From the NCBI RefSeq assembly GCF_001625215.2, contig NC_030381.2, forward strand, positions 53,059,214 through 53,123,213: a stretch of DNA of 64,000 nucleotides. Direction: 5' to 3'. The stretch is from Daucus carota subsp. sativus (lineage: Eukaryota > Streptophyta > Magnoliopsida > Apiales > Apiaceae). Below the pieces are notes generated by a model that saw only the letters and a list, made by a program, of their open reading frames with translations, had not been told where the DNA came from and did not search any database. The translations under genes were made by a program, and so were the position numbers. The stretch's first letter is position 1; every line of letters begins with the position of its first letter. Shown in pieces: positions 36,607-49,900 of this stretch.

Positions 36607-37157
36607 TAGAGGTGGCAAAATGTAGTTTTGGTTTGGTTTTGGTTCTTATAAAATGGATTTGGTTTGGATAGATGAACCAAAACCATTTCCAAACCATATA
36701 TTAATAAATGTGGTTATGGTTTTAGTTTGAATTATGGGTAACTAGTTTAGTAAATAAAAATAAATTTTATATAATGAACAAAAGTTAATACACTCAAATC
36801 ACAATATAATGAATACTAAATATAACAAAAGCATGTGTGAGTGTGTGAGTTGATGGAGTGGTTTAAGTTCTTGGCTTCTCCAAGTAAGGTCATGAGTTCG
36901 AATCATGGGATGTGCATGTGTGATAATTAGCAAAAAGAAAAAAAGAAAAGAAAAGGAACCTAATAGTGTGTGTGGAGAGTTATAAGAAATCTTAAAAGTG
37001 AGACCAAATGTGGTTAGAACCATATTTTGTGAGAAATGTGAGACTAAAAACCAAACCAAATCCATTTTTCTAAATGTGATTTCAAATGGATCCAAATTCA
37101 CAATTTTGGTTTGGTTTGGATTGGTTTAATGGTTTTGCATCCATATTGCCACCTCTA
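36607..37157. mobile_element. Non-autonomous hAT element, TIR TAGAGGTGGCAAAATG
   Basis: The left end TAGAGGTGGCAAAATG and the inverted right end TAGAGGTGGCAATATG match at 15 of 16 bases. The flanks are a perfect 8-bp duplication AACCTACC (36599-36606 and 37158-37165). The interior has inverted TTTGGTTTGGTTT tracts and no transposase frame. A tRNA-like insert lies inside. Confidence 0.9.
36841..36913 (+). repeat. tRNA-like 73-bp insert inside the hAT element
   Basis: The segment contains an A-box-like TGATGGAGTGG (36851-36861) and a B-box GAGTTCGAATC (36894-36904), spaced as in a tRNA gene. A central TTGG/CCAA stem fits an anticodon arm. It is 73 bases long and bordered by the 10-bp direct repeat GCATGTGTGA (36831-36840 and 36914-36923), followed by an A-rich run (36931-36957). 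The acceptor stem does not pair well, so it is better read as a tRNA-derived retroposed fragment or short SINE than as a working tRNA. Confidence 0.65.
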
Positions 37158-37184
37158 AACCTACCCTTTCAACTTGACGGGAAT

Positions 37185-37250
37185 ATTTTATTATTATTAT
37201 TATTATTGTTATTATTATTATTATGATTATTATTATTATTATTATTGAAG
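37185..37250. repeat. (TTA)n microsatellite
   Basis: TTA/TTATTA repeats with single-base interruptions. Confidence 0.85.
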
Positions 37251-37298
37251 AATTTTATTTATACGTAAATAATTAATAGAGTATTTAACACACATAAT

Positions 37299-37665
37299 CG
37301 GTGTTCTAAAAATCTTCGATTTAACCGATTAATCCCCGCAACCTACAAGGTCGGCCACCGATTCGATTTTTGAATTCTGGTTAATCCTTATATGTATTTC
37401 TTAATCGAAGTATATATGATAAATTATTAAAATTAAAATACTATATTATTTTAAGTATGAATAATTATAGAGTTTATGAATGTAGTATATATGTTAGTTA
37501 CTAAATAGCTAATATAATAATAACTAAATATTATATAATATTTTAATATTAAAATAAATCTGATTTTCACTCCGATTAATCTTTCTAATTAATCTCCGAT
37601 TTCCAATTAATCCCTGAATCGGTAGCTCAACCGATTAGGCCCGATTCCCGATTTCTGTAACACTG
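37299..37665. mobile_element. hAT-like MITE with GATTAATC interior, degenerate
   Basis: The left end CGGTGTTCTAAAAATC and the right end GATTTCTGTAACACTG are inverted relatives. The interior repeats CCGATTAATC and ATTAATCCC words, as in the element at 62870-63037. The flanking 8 bases match only partly, so it is older. Confidence 0.5.
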
Positions 37666-37820
37666 CACTTACGTAATATGTAAGGTGGATTTTTTCTTTT
37701 TATCCCGTTCATTTTACAAAAGATAGTCCGTCGGATTTATATTTATTGTTCATCCAAATTATTTGGTAATTTTTCTAGATTGTGGTTTTCGCCAGATGGA
37801 TGAGTTAACTAACACATGCA

Positions 37821-38004
37821 TATCTTATTATTCTGCTTCTCACTTCTCAAAACATGCATTTGTTAGTCACTCACCTTCTCGAGCATAATTTTCGTATTCT
37901 CAAATTACATAACTTTTGTATTCTCAAATTATGTGTTGATCTGGTTCTCAAATTGTGATGTATCATTATTATTCTATTTTATAGTGTCCTGGTTCTGCTA
38001 ATTG
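37821..38004. repeat. 184-bp direct repeat, left copy
   Basis: It begins TATCTTATTATTCTGC and ends GTTCTGCTAATTG. Base by base it is identical to 38702-38885. Confidence 0.93.
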
Positions 38005-38701
38005 TCTAGAAGTTATGAAAAGTTTAGTAAGTGAATATATCTTGAGTTTTGGAAGTGACATTGAATTTTAAAGTAAAATTGAGTATACAGGTGATGTAAT
38101 TAATAAATGATTAATTGAAAAAAGTTGGTCAAAATAATTTGAGATTTATTTTTATACTATCAAAATTTATTGTTTTAAAATTTTAAAAATAAAGAGTTAG
38201 AGGATACCTAAAAAAACGTAAAAAATACAGAATATGAGAATGAATGTTTGAGTTATAGTAAAATAGAATTTCATTTTTTCAATTTTTTTTAAAAAATTCA
38301 TACTTAGTTTAATATTAATTAATTATTTTTTAATTCCCATGCAAAGCGGGCACGATTACTATAAGCGGGCATGAATATTTTAAAAGAGAAACTCCCGCAT
38401 TAAAGCATTGTTTAATTAAAACAGTTGTGCAGTTGTGCAGTAGTTACACTATCGAGAGCAAATTAATGTGAAAATTTTAATGTAATTAAATTAGTAGAAC
38501 AAGGAGCTCACTTTTAAAGGCGGTTTTTTTCCTCTATCTATACATCAATAAATTTAATTTTTAATGTTTAAACAAATAAGGTGTCTCAAAGAAATTATAC
38601 CAATATGAAACAATTTAGCAAAACTTAATTTCATTTCCTTTTATTTAAAATTTTCAAAAAAATCTTTATCATGCCCATGCGCAGCGGGCAACTATTACTA
38701 G
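38005..38701 (+). mobile_element. Helitron-like segment between the 184-bp repeats
   Basis: The 697-bp segment starts with TC (TCTAGAAGTTATG) and ends with a hairpin-like GCCCATGCGCAGCGGGC, then AACTATTA and CTAG, followed by T, as in Helitrons. A second related tail, CCCATGCAAAGCGGGC then ACGATTACTATAAG, lies at about 38337-38366, so nested elements are possible. A TCTATCTATACATCAATAAA at 38534 could be another 5' end. No Rep/helicase frame is present. Confidence 0.55.
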
Positions 38702-38885
38702 TATCTTATTATTCTGCTTCTCACTTCTCAAAACATGCATTTGTTAGTCACTCACCTTCTCGAGCATAATTTTCGTATTCTCAAATTACATAACTTTTGT
38801 ATTCTCAAATTATGTGTTGATCTGGTTCTCAAATTGTGATGTATCATTATTATTCTATTTTATAGTGTCCTGGTTCTGCTAATTG
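38702..38885. repeat. 184-bp direct repeat, right copy
   Basis: Identical to 37821-38004. It starts immediately after the CTAG end of the Helitron-like segment. Confidence 0.93.
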
Positions 38886-39730
38886 ATCATAAGTGACCGG
38901 TTAATTATCGTTAGATGAATAAATATCATGATTATAATATTTTTTTATCATGTCCAATATACTTTCTTATTTTAGAAGAATTATATTTATTTGCATGATA
39001 AGTTACGGTGGTCGTAAAATGATGATCTTTGCGTCAATATTAATATTGCAATCATAAAATCAACTAAAATCAATCAATCACCATCATCGTGGTAGTAATT
39101 CCTCTATCTTAATAGTGGTTCGGATCACCAACCATGTCATAAATATCAATCCAACACCCGATTACAATACATCACCCATTTTATTCACAAATCTAATCAA
39201 TATAAAAGTCCAGATTTTATGAACGCAGATCTTCTTATGAAAATTGTACATATTTATATATTTTTAACTTTTCATATTTTTATAATTTTATAAAATTTAG
39301 AACAATGACAAAATATAATTTTTTTTTAAAAAAAATAGGTTTCATCGTGTTATTTACTGAGCTCATAGTCCATAAAAATATTGGATGTTAATAACTTAAT
39401 ACATCAATAAATTTTCTCATCTCAAATAACATTTATTATATTCATTCTTCATATAATATTTTATTAGTAAAATGTATTATCATTATCAAAAGTGAAAAAA
39501 AATTAATATATATATTACGATAAGAGTTAGAAAAATATATGTTAACTAAATATAAAAAATGAATTATATTTTTTCGTGATTTAAAAATCAATTAAAAATA
39601 CTGTTAAAATGGATTTATCTCATATTTTAGTTTAAGATTCGAAATAGTTAAACGATTGAGGTTACTAAAAAAACCCAAATAGATTTGGATTTTAAATTTA
39701 CATAATCGGACCCAAACCGACTCGTCGCAA

Positions 39731-39740
39731 ATATAAAAAA
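39731..39740 (+). promoter_or_regulatory. TATA-like box of the exonuclease-KH gene
   Basis: ATATAAAAAA about 60-70 bases before the ATG at 39800. Confidence 0.5.
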
Positions 39741-39799
39741 TAAACCCAGCGGGGCAGCCGGGTTTGATCAGAGCAGAGCAGCTTCTGGGGTCCGATCGC

Positions 39800-41558
39800 A
39801 TGGCGTCCCCTTCTCCTCCAATTCATTTCTCCGTCCCACCAGACCCCGGTATATACTTAAATACACTCTTTATTTTACTTTTTTTATCTTATTTTTTTCA
39901 GTTCATTTGAATTTTACTTGATGATTATATTAATTGATTTATTTTATATGAACTCTAGGGTTTGAACTGTTGAGTAATAGATTAGGTTAAATTAGTGAGT
40001 CTCGGCTTGTTGAATTGGTGATTGATCGAACAAGTGGATCAGACTTAACTGCTACTTTAGTACACTCAGTTTTAATCGTAATAAGCTTAGCGTGTTTTTC
40101 GGGGGGTTTCGAAGCTCTTTACTTCTGTTTCGTGCTATGTGGAGATTTTTTCCGGATGATCGTGTGATTATGTATTGAGGAATTGAATGGGATTGTGTTT
40201 CGAAACGTGTTATACGCAAGCATTTTAGGTTTTTGTAGCTGATGCCATGGGAAAATGTGACCTAGATTATTGATGTACTAGAAATGTGTTGATTCCTCTG
40301 GCTTTGGATTGCCGACTGATTCTTTGATTCTAGAGGGATTCGTCATTCATTTGTTAAGGCCATGGGGTGTGCTTAAAGTAGAAAGAGTATCATATCGTTG
40401 ATTTAACTTGGAACTAAATATGTTTAGGTGATGAGACTTTAATTGATTAATTACCATTCCGATATTGGGTGTTGTTATGTGTTTTTCTCGTCAATTGTCA
40501 CGTGTTTATTTAACTTCCAAGTAATTATTTATTGATTTTGTATACCTTTTGTTAAAACTTCTACCTATATTGCAGGTGGGGGACCCCTTATTAACAATGG
40601 CAGCGAACCTCCTGTTCCCATTTATATCGTAACTGATGCATCTCAGCTTCCGAACGAATTTCTGCACCCTTCTCCAGACAGACAATTGGTGATTGGTCTT
40701 GATTGTGAGGGTGTTGACCTTTGCCGAGCTGGAACTCTTTGTATAATGCAGGTAAATTATTTGTTTAGTACTTGGATTGGAAAAAAGGTTTAGATCATTG
40801 CTGATAAGCTTTTGTACGATTTTTTGGAAGACTGAATAGAGGTGATCTGGCCAATCAGGTCTGACTTAACAATACCATTGTAACAATTAGTTAAACTCCT
40901 TTCAGCGTCATATAAGTCCAAAATTAGTAATATGTGTTACAATTGGATTTAAGCCAGATGAACTAGTAGAGCAATAATTAAAGTGAGCAATACGTTGATA
41001 TTCATTTGTCTTTAACATGAAAGGAAAATCCTACATGGCAATCTAGAAACTTTCAAGGACAAATTTGAATATTATATATATGTTCTTATATGATGGGAAT
41101 GTATCCTTTGCAGCTTGCTTTTCCAGATGCTATATATCTTGTTGATGCTATTGAGGGGGGGGAGACGCTTATTAAAGCTTGTAAGCCTGCACTTGAGTCT
41201 GTTAACATCACTAAAGTTATTCACGATTGCAAACGAGATAGTGAGGTCTCTAATGGTTATATATGTTTATCAACTTCGGACCATTTCATTGATGCTATAA
41301 TTCTTGACATCTTTGGGTTGATTATAATTCTGCAGGCACTTTACTTCCAGTTTGGCATCAAATTGCATAATGTTGTGGATACCCAGGTAAGAGACTTATT
41401 CTTTCTTGTACAGAAGTGGGTATCAGTGTCTTGTTTGCTGTTTTTTTCTTTCTCAAATGACTGTGTGTTTCCTTACTTTTGAATGCCAATCAGTTGCTGG
41501 TTATAAGTATAATAATGTGTGTGGTGTTCATTATGGGAGTAAAAAGGAAAATGTGTGT

Positions 41559-41589
<31 letters not shown>

Positions 41590-44500
41590 GGGGTTTCATT
41601 GTAGGGATTAGGAGGGAAGGCCTTAAGTGATTGTTTCTGAATAGGTGTACATGTTTTTTATCAATTTATCTTTCCTAATGTCCTGCTATATTGCTCTCCA
41701 TTGTTTGTTTGGGTCACTATTATATGGAGCCTTCTCTAGCTGGTTGAACAAAGGCTATATTCAGTACATAATTTGGTGATTGTGTCTGGTACTCTCTGGC
41801 ATCTATGTTATATTGAATTACTTGCTTTTGTAGAAAGTTCATAGGTGGTATGATTATTATAACTTAACTAGTTCTTGTTTCTCATCTTGGCTGTTATTTT
41901 ATTGCACAAAAAAAATGATAGCAGTTTGGACCTAATTTTTCTTGTTAGTGAAAAGTATGCTTGAAGTAGCTTTTTAGGTAGACGATGTAAAAGCCAATGC
42001 ACTGTTATATTTTTACTTGTTGATTTTCTATTTTCTGTTCTTAGTCAGTAATTTTGGATCCCAGTTCTGCTGAGTATTGACATAATAAAGTGGATTAACA
42101 TTTAGGCATTACAAGTAACATATTCATTTGTATCAGATTGCTTATTCTTTAATTGAAGAGCAAGAAGGTCGTACAAGAGCTCCAGACGACTACATATCAT
42201 TTGTTGGGCTCCTTGCAGATCCACGCTATTGTGGTACTCTTTTAGCATTCATGTAATGATTTTGTTGGTTCATTTGTTGATTGCTTTAAGGTCCAGATGG
42301 TAAATAGTTGTTAGCTAGGGTCATTTACCCTCTCTCAGTTTCCAAGTTTACTGTGGGGTTTTATTTGTATTCTGCATGATCCATATATTTTGCATTTAAT
42401 ATACTATTGAATCCATATAGTGCTTTTAAAATTATATATAATGTACCTTTTGGTTGCACATGGCACGTTAGGCTTACCTAGAAGCTTTTTACATTTTAGT
42501 GTTTTTGTTAACCTATTAGTAGGAGTAATCACACACACACACAGTGTGTATTAATAAATAAAAGAATCTTGAAAAATCCTAATTTAACCTGAACCAACAA
42601 TAATGAAATTTTAAGTAGAGCAAAAATAAAGATAGATATATATGCACAAGACGGGAAAACTCAATGCACAGGCAGAGAGGAGGGCAGAATTATAGAAGAA
42701 AGGAAAACTGTAGCTTTCTTTTTCACTTAAATGGCAGAAGCAACCCATAAAATCAAATTGTCTAAACAGACATCAAATAGTTTTTTCGTACTTGTGAGTT
42801 ATGAGTTATTTAAACTGCTTAAGCAAATCCCTAATGGGAACTTAGTTTTATTTTTATCGTGTGGTACTAGAAGAAATGGTCTTATTGCTAATAACCATAT
42901 CTCCGCTATCATCAGTTATATTACTTAAAAAGTTAAATGTGCAGTTATTATCCAATTTTCTGGTCAGCAATCCGAAATTAAAGCTAAACCTGACATTGCT
43001 TTGTTTTCTTCTCCAAGTAATTACTAAGTGTCCAATATTTAATAAAGCAACAGAAGTGTTGGTATCTTAATTCATATATATTCTAGTTTTTAACTTGAAG
43101 ATATGACCGCAGGTGTTTCTTATCTGGAGAAGGAAGAAGTTCGCTTCCTTCTTAGGCAGGTTTGTCTTACTTCTCGGTAAATTATACTTTTAATTTATAT
43201 GAACAAGAATGGTGATGAATATTCTTCAATTTGACTCAATTTCTTGGAGATCAGAATTTGCTATGTTACCTCTCAGTGGCTTAGCTGCACTTCCATCACT
43301 GTAAATAATTCTATGCTTCATTATCTTCAATATGCTTCATGCGCTATGCAACGTGAACTCTGATATTCGTTCACGTTAATTTAATTATATTGGGCAACAT
43401 TTGAGTGATGGAACATATATATAAAGTAATAGTGTAATACGCGTTACACATATATGGTAGTGTTGGAAATATTTTTTAGAGCATCTACAGCAAATTAGCT
43501 ATATGATGTCCTAAGTTATAATTTTAAGGAATATGTGCAAAAATTCACTCCAGAGTCGCTACTCATTCCCTAAACATTAAGGATCCATTTTTCATTCCTC
43601 ATAAGTAGGTAATCCCTAACCCATTCCTCATTTGAATTTTAATGATTAAATATTCAACTCTCCCCTTTTGCACACTCTTCCCACATTTTTTAATTATCTT
43701 TTTGTTAAAAGAATTTAAATTTAATACTGTAATAATAATAGGGAACACAAATAGAGATTATTGTTGGAGTTGTCAATCAATATAGAATACCTATTTTTTA
43801 GGAATTGAACTCTTTATTATGTATTTAGGGGAACTCTTTAGAACACTGCTGGAGATGCTCTTATACCATTAGCACAGTATGCAATGTTTGAAGGTTATGT
43901 TGTAACTTATACAATGTACATCAGGATTAAATTTATCTTTGAGCCATTTTTCTTTGTAGAATGTTAGAAGCTGTATAAAGTAACAATACTCTGATTTAAT
44001 GATGATGCATTCAGGACCCCAACTTTTGGATCTACAGGCCGCTGTCGGAACAGATGGTTCGTGCTGCAGCAGATGATGTTCGTTTTCTTCTTAGCATCTA
44101 TGAGAAGATGGTAGAGAAATTGAATCAGAAATCTTTGTGGTATCTTTCTGTTCGTGGTGCACTATATTGTCGATGTTTCTGCATAAGTGACAACAATTAT
44201 GCGGACTGGCCTTCTCTCCCTCAAATTCCAGGTTAGCATTATGTTTTTCTATAATGTTTTTTTAATAGAACTAACACACATTAAATTGATGATTTATGAA
44301 TTGCATTATTATGCTTTAATGAGCCTTGATGGTTATGCTTAGCACACTTAGACTTTAGACATGAACTGTAAAAGTCGAAGTATGAGAAAGGTAAATTATC
44401 TGTTTTGTCTATGTAAGGTTACCTTTTCCTACATTTAACTGGGCCAAATTTTGTAGTTCACTAGTCAGTCACTAAAATATATTCCCTGCAGCCAGATTAG

Positions 44501-46012
44501 CAGGCTATGCAGTATATCCTAATATATGAATTCGATGCCTTTTAAACAATAACAGTAATATAAGGTATGCAAATTGGTGGAAAAAGAGTAGCTGAGCTGT
44601 CATTCAGAAGGGTAAAATGCTTGCAGATGACAATTTTTGCAATTTGACATCATAAAATTGATTATTATTCTTTTCAAAGGTAACTTTTAGTACTCTTTCG
44701 TTATTTATTATGTTTTATATATGAGTAAAACATTATTAATAAAATTATCCAAACTGATGTAGGTTTAACGTTTATGGCAAATTTACTTTTTACTTGTTAG
44801 TGTTACCAAACTTGAAGTGAGGGGTAACTTTTTCTAAGCAAGCCTAAAGGTTCCGTTTTAGTTTTTTGTTAGCTAAAATGAAATGTTTAAAGCTGGTAGT
44901 TCTATTATATCAAAAATTATTACCTGTTCGAAACCATGACCATTAACATATTTCCGAGATGTGTGAAGGAATGATCAGATATCCAGGTATCACTTTAGAA
45001 TCAAGGGAGTACAAGTGAAATCTTAACGAGACACTGATAGAGTAATGACTTTATCTTTGCAGCTAGCCTCATTGCAGAAAGTGCTGCTCTAGAGGAAGAA
45101 ATTCTATCAGTACTTGATGTCCCCGCTGGAAAAATGGGATGTGTAATTGGAAGAAGAGGGGCGTCGATCTTATCCATTAAAGAGTCTTGCAAGTACTATT
45201 TTCACCAGATATTATATCAATTTATTCTTCATACATGTTAAATTTGTGTGTTCCTCTAAATTTCAATCTTTCTTTTAAACTAGAATGCTTTGCATTTTGC
45301 AGTGCTGAAATTTTCATTGGAGGTGCGAAGGGTCCGCCTGACAAGGTTAGTCTTTCCTTTCATACAACAATACATGTAGACAAGTGAAAAATATCTTTAT
45401 TTTTCGTACAAAGCTTAATCTAAAAAGTCGAAAACACTTCTTATTATTTGAGGATCACAAATTTTTGATACATGTAAAACTACTTTAAATATATTATATA
45501 TATACTCTTTGACCGTATTCTATTTATTCCATCTTCTAGTTGTTCTAGGTTTGAATTTTATTGTAAACATCCTTTTCATTTATGATGTATAATATTGTGA
45601 ATTTGTGAACCAAGTTAATCTCTTAAAAAGAAGCTTAACTCCCTTTTTAAGGGGTTCCACTTTTACACTGCTTCCGGAAAATAATTTTTCGTTTTGTACG
45701 AAAAACATCTTTCGGAAACTGTTATCTTGTATTATGATAACCTTACTGTTTTCACATTGAATCTCTTCCTGGTCTTCTATTTCTGGTTCTGGATATCTAC
45801 GGTGAATGCATGTGGTGGATGCTTATAGTTCGTGTTCCAATAGTTAACTCTGGAATTCAGTTTGTCATCTCATGCTTAAAAGAAAAATCACTGCTGACGT
45901 ACTAATGGTTTTGTTGCAAATAATTTTTATGTAGGTGTTTATTATTGGCCGAGTGAAGCAGGTGAGGAAGGCAGAAGCCATGTTAAGGGGGAAAATGCTA
46001 GAAATATATTAA
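39800..46012 (+). CDS. 3'-5' exonuclease domain and KH domain protein (EXD1-like)
   Basis: Ten exons: 39800-39848, 40576-40751, 41114-41245, 41336-41386, 42137-42233, 43113-43159, 44015-44231, 45063-45192, 45303-45345 and 45935-46012, joined in frame to 339 residues. Residues about 50-200 form a DEDD-type 3'-5' exonuclease fold: VIGLDCEGVDLC gives Asp59 and Glu61 (motif I), VIHDCKRDSE gives Asp113 (motif II), and LHNVVDTQIAYSLIEEQEG follows. Residues about 270-335 are a KH domain with VPAGKMGCVIGRRGASI, whose GxxG loop is Gly286-Gly289. The arrangement and length match the Arabidopsis exonuclease plus KH protein (At2g25910). It probably handles RNA, but its substrate is not known. The third acidic motif of the nuclease is not obvious. 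The gene converges on the epsin gene, about 0.97 kb stop to stop. Confidence 0.9.
41571..41593. repeat. (GT)n followed by poly-G in intron 4
   Basis: A GTGTGT run is followed by about 23 G. Homopolymers of this length are often misassembled, so its length is uncertain. Confidence 0.8.
43478..43861. mobile_element. MITE with AGAGCATCT ends in intron 6
   Basis: The left end AGAGCATCTACAGCA is inverted at the right end as CTGCTGGAGATGCTCT. About 384 bp long and AT-rich inside. AGAGCATCTCCAGCA-type ends are widespread in plant MITEs. It lies wholly inside intron 6 of the exonuclease-KH gene. Confidence 0.65.
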
Positions 46013-46977
46013 GACCTCGTGTATATCGGCCTTTCATTTCCGATGTCGGCAAGAATAAGCTCAACAAGATATGGAATACAGTTAATGTGCCACCCACATA
46101 CGATCACATGTTATTGTGTACATATCATCACAGTTGTCTTGAAGCAATCTGTTTTTATTTACTTGCTCTTAAAGCTCAACAGAGAAGAATGTTAACATTT
46201 GTGTCTTGTATTTTTGATGATTTTATTTACAGTAAGGTGGTTATCAATTTTCGCAAATGCTAGTTAACTGGGTGTTGGGATAAAATAGTTTTCTTTATTG
46301 AATATTGGAAGTGATAGCTCAAATGAACTTTATTACTACTTACTACTTTCACTTCCGTTTTATAATGAAATCTGTTCGTTTTTTTTCTTACTTTTTTTTT
46401 GCGCACACTTCAAGTTTTTTTTAATGGGCAGTTATTTAAAATGACTTGCATCTTTAAACTCTTTGTATGTTTAAATACAGAGACGGTGTTCATAGACATT
46501 GCCCAAGTCTCTGATCATATTATTTTTTTTCCCTTCAAAAGCAGTTGAATTATTATTATTATTAATTTAAACATTGCTAAATTTATTATGTGATCATTTT
46601 CAAAAAGTTGAAGATATTGAGAAAACTGTTAATTATAAATATTTTAGGTGTTGTATGACCCACTAATTATATATAATTAAATCTGATAAAAAGATAACTA
46701 GTCATAAAGTAAGTTTATAGGGCCAAATAATCTGTAGCCTGCAGGTGGATTATTACTTTGTGCAAGTTCGGCTGCTGTCAGTTGTATCAACATTTATTCT
46801 CATCTACATAAACAATTGCCAAAACTTTACTTATACTTGATTTTGCAACTTTTGAATAATCAGCATCAATATTACACATCACAAAACATTCTCAAAAGTA
46901 GTCAACACACTAACAAATCAACTCATGGCATAAAACTTGTGATTTTAACAATATATTTTGGTAACAAATTAAGGATA
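46013..46977. other. Spacer between convergent genes
   Basis: 3' flanks of the exonuclease-KH gene (+) and the epsin gene (-). No further gene. AT-rich with a short TTA run near 46550. Confidence 0.6.
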
Positions 46978-49900
46978 TTACTTCTGGAAACCACCAAATT
47001 GGTAATCTTGGCTACTGGAACTTGAGAAGAAGTCATCTCCACTAGGTGATGTGAAACCAGATATACCAAGACCAGACCCTGAACCCATAGCCCTGCCCAT
47101 GTGGTAAGAAGGTTGCGTTGCCTTGGCATTATCATCTGTTTCCGTCAGGCCACCCACTACGCCGACATCTGCTAAATTTACCTTCTTCGCTGTTCAAAAT
47201 ATTTAAAAATATAGACAACAAAGAGAGAGAAAGTTAGCAGGGTAGATTGTCACAAAAGTTGTTAAGCAGACAAAAGGAACTCCAACATCAACTGCGTTAC
47301 CCCAACAATAACTTAATTACTATAGCAAGGCTCTTCCCAGCATAGCAACAAGGACACAAGGTTCCGCAATCCAGAATCAACGGGGTTAAGTTTGTATCAT
47401 TTTTAATCAAGGTGATGACAAGTTTAGGTAGTTTCAAAGTTTAAACAAACTACAGGTAGAAATAACTTAGGGGTAGAATTCCAATAACTATATATGTCTA
47501 ATTTCCAATCCACAAGAAATAGTCTCACTCACATTGTATATTATTCTTGAATAGATATGAGGTACGATAAAAAAAAACATGGGTACAAAGCAGCCTCGGC
47601 ACAGTAAGTATCATGCAGCTTAGTTTAACTACACAAAAAGGGATTTTATATGAACTATTCTCGATACATTTAAAACTTTAAAGTGGACAACGAGGGATTT
47701 CAATCAAGAAGATGCTGAAGGGACCCTAGTGCCTCACCTCATCTTGAGGCTGATCACTGCCATGGCAGTTATTATAATGGTCAAGGAAGGTGAAAGAAGA
47801 GCTTGAGTGTGTTACCACACTAAATATCCAATGTTGCAAGGATAATGTACTAGGGCGGTGTTTGGTGCATTTTGAACTACAATACGGGTATTTATGGACG
47901 ACAAGTCATTCCCAGTGTGCTAATTCTAATCTTATATGATAAATAAATTCGGGTAATTTATAGTTTGGAATTCATTTTCAGGCCCCAGAGATAAAACTCG
48001 GAGCAACTTCAGATTTTTGAAATAATTTCTCTATATCAATGTACAAGATTATTTTACATATATGAAGGTTAGCAGAACAGATAAAATACCTTTAAATATA
48101 GAAGTTTAATATAGCTAGGGGAGGAAGACTTACGTGCACTTATATTAAGATCAATCAATCCACGACTTAAAGAATCTGCCCATATTCCAGATTTAACTTG
48201 AAACCCACCAGTCTTCGGTGGAGGTTGAGTCTTATCACTTATGCTGCTAGGACTGACATCAGAAGAACCTTTTTGAACGGGCTCTTTAGGGGATGAATCA
48301 GTCTGAGAAGTAAATGAACCAAAGAAATCTGAGCTGTCATAATTGTTTAGCGGGACCGCAGCAAATGGATCAACTGCTGTGGTGTTCATTTGCTCCGACT
48401 GTAAAGGTTTGACCTCATGTTGGGAGGCAAAGGGTTTATCTACTTTTGTTGTCACTGGATCAGGAGCAGCAAAAAAGTCTACTGTTGAAGAAGCAGGATG
48501 GGATGAAAATAGATCGACATTAGCCTGCACATAGCAACAGTCGTATAATTATATTGGACAAAGTAGACTAAAGGGCAATTCAAATTTAACAATGAACATT
48601 TTTCTCCACTCCAGCATTACAATACATATCAGAAAACCAATACTATATAAGCTGATAGAATTATCAACACGAGAGAACCATTTCAAGATTCAAGTGATAC
48701 AATGAATGGATTGAGGGCATTTTGATGTGGGATTCAGCCTCAAGTTAGAAATACAAAACAAGTACCAAAATTATTATTTTTTCAAGCTCACAGCAAAACA
48801 AGTGCCCAGCATGTTGATCTGGGAGAAGCTCATGAAATAAAGAACACCAGTGACTATTCATCACTCCAACCATATCTACAGTGTGGCAAACCACCAATAA
48901 GTTACTAGATACTAAATTAACATTACATTATATCGAGCACCGATACATGCAAGTTTTAATTCTTTTCCAGATTGTGGTTTGCACAAATTAAATTTGGACC
49001 AATAAGATATTAATATTTTTTGACAACCCCCTGAACAATTAGAGAAATCAGAATCATTCTAGTCCTCTCTAAAGTCACACTCACTGGCTTACGCATAGCT
49101 AAAATTTAATAGGTGATTTACAATGCGTAGCAATGCCAATTTCTAATCTCCCAATGATGACTGGAAGATAGAAGTCAGCATCTTTCCTTGCCTCGCATGC
49201 ATCCACTATCGATAATAGATAATATTCTTGTTGAATAAAGCTCGAATACTAAACCAAATTTATAAAATCCAAAACAATCATTTCACCAATTTATTGGTGG
49301 CACGAGCAAATCATGCAATTCCAGCTTCCTAGACACCAAGTAAGAGGACCATTTGAAGAATAACTGTGAACTTACTTGACTGGTTATTAAATTCATTTTC
49401 AAGTACATCTTGGGGACTTGACTCCTTCATTTCTTTTAAATATTAAATTATAGATCATTTCGAAAAGGTCGTCATTATTATACTCCCTCTGCCCCCTTTT
49501 ACATGTCCCTTTTGAAAAAATTACGCATCTTGAGAAAAAATTAGTTGAGTATTTGGTTTCCTTGTCTACCCCTAATAAATGCACCAAATTAAATTGAGTT
49601 ATGTGTATATGTGTGGTAGTCAAACATGGAAACTTGTATTCAAAGGGTATTCTTTGGGAAAACATTCAAAAAATTGCTTTAAAAAGAGAAACGAGACAAG
49701 TATTTTGGGACAATTTTTTTCAAAAAGGACATGTAAAAGGGAACGGAGGGAGTATTATATAAAAATTTAGCATATTTTATCGCTTCTAAATTCTAATGGT
49801 TGGTCCAAACTTGGATCATCAATTTCGTGATGAATTCAAACACACTTCTATCCTAAGTTAAGAAAGGATTTAAGATGAGGGCACCACCTATTACTATGTT

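Larger units (their letters stand above)
36204..39730. other. Spacer between AP2-like and exonuclease-KH genes
   Basis: No gene. Its contents are the hAT element at 36607-37157, a (TTA)n microsatellite at 37185-37250, a hAT-like repeat at 37299-37665, the duplicated 184-bp block around a Helitron-like segment (37821-38885), and AT-rich sequence to 39730. Confidence 0.6.

Noticed and set aside
36841-36913. Functional tRNA gene
   Set aside because: A and B boxes are present, but the acceptor stem does not pair and the segment is bordered by direct repeats within a transposon.
46923-47135. Small minus-strand frame starting MIMPRQRN
   Set aside because: It overlaps the last epsin exon in another frame; the frame that continues from exon 10 gives the conserved epsin tail.
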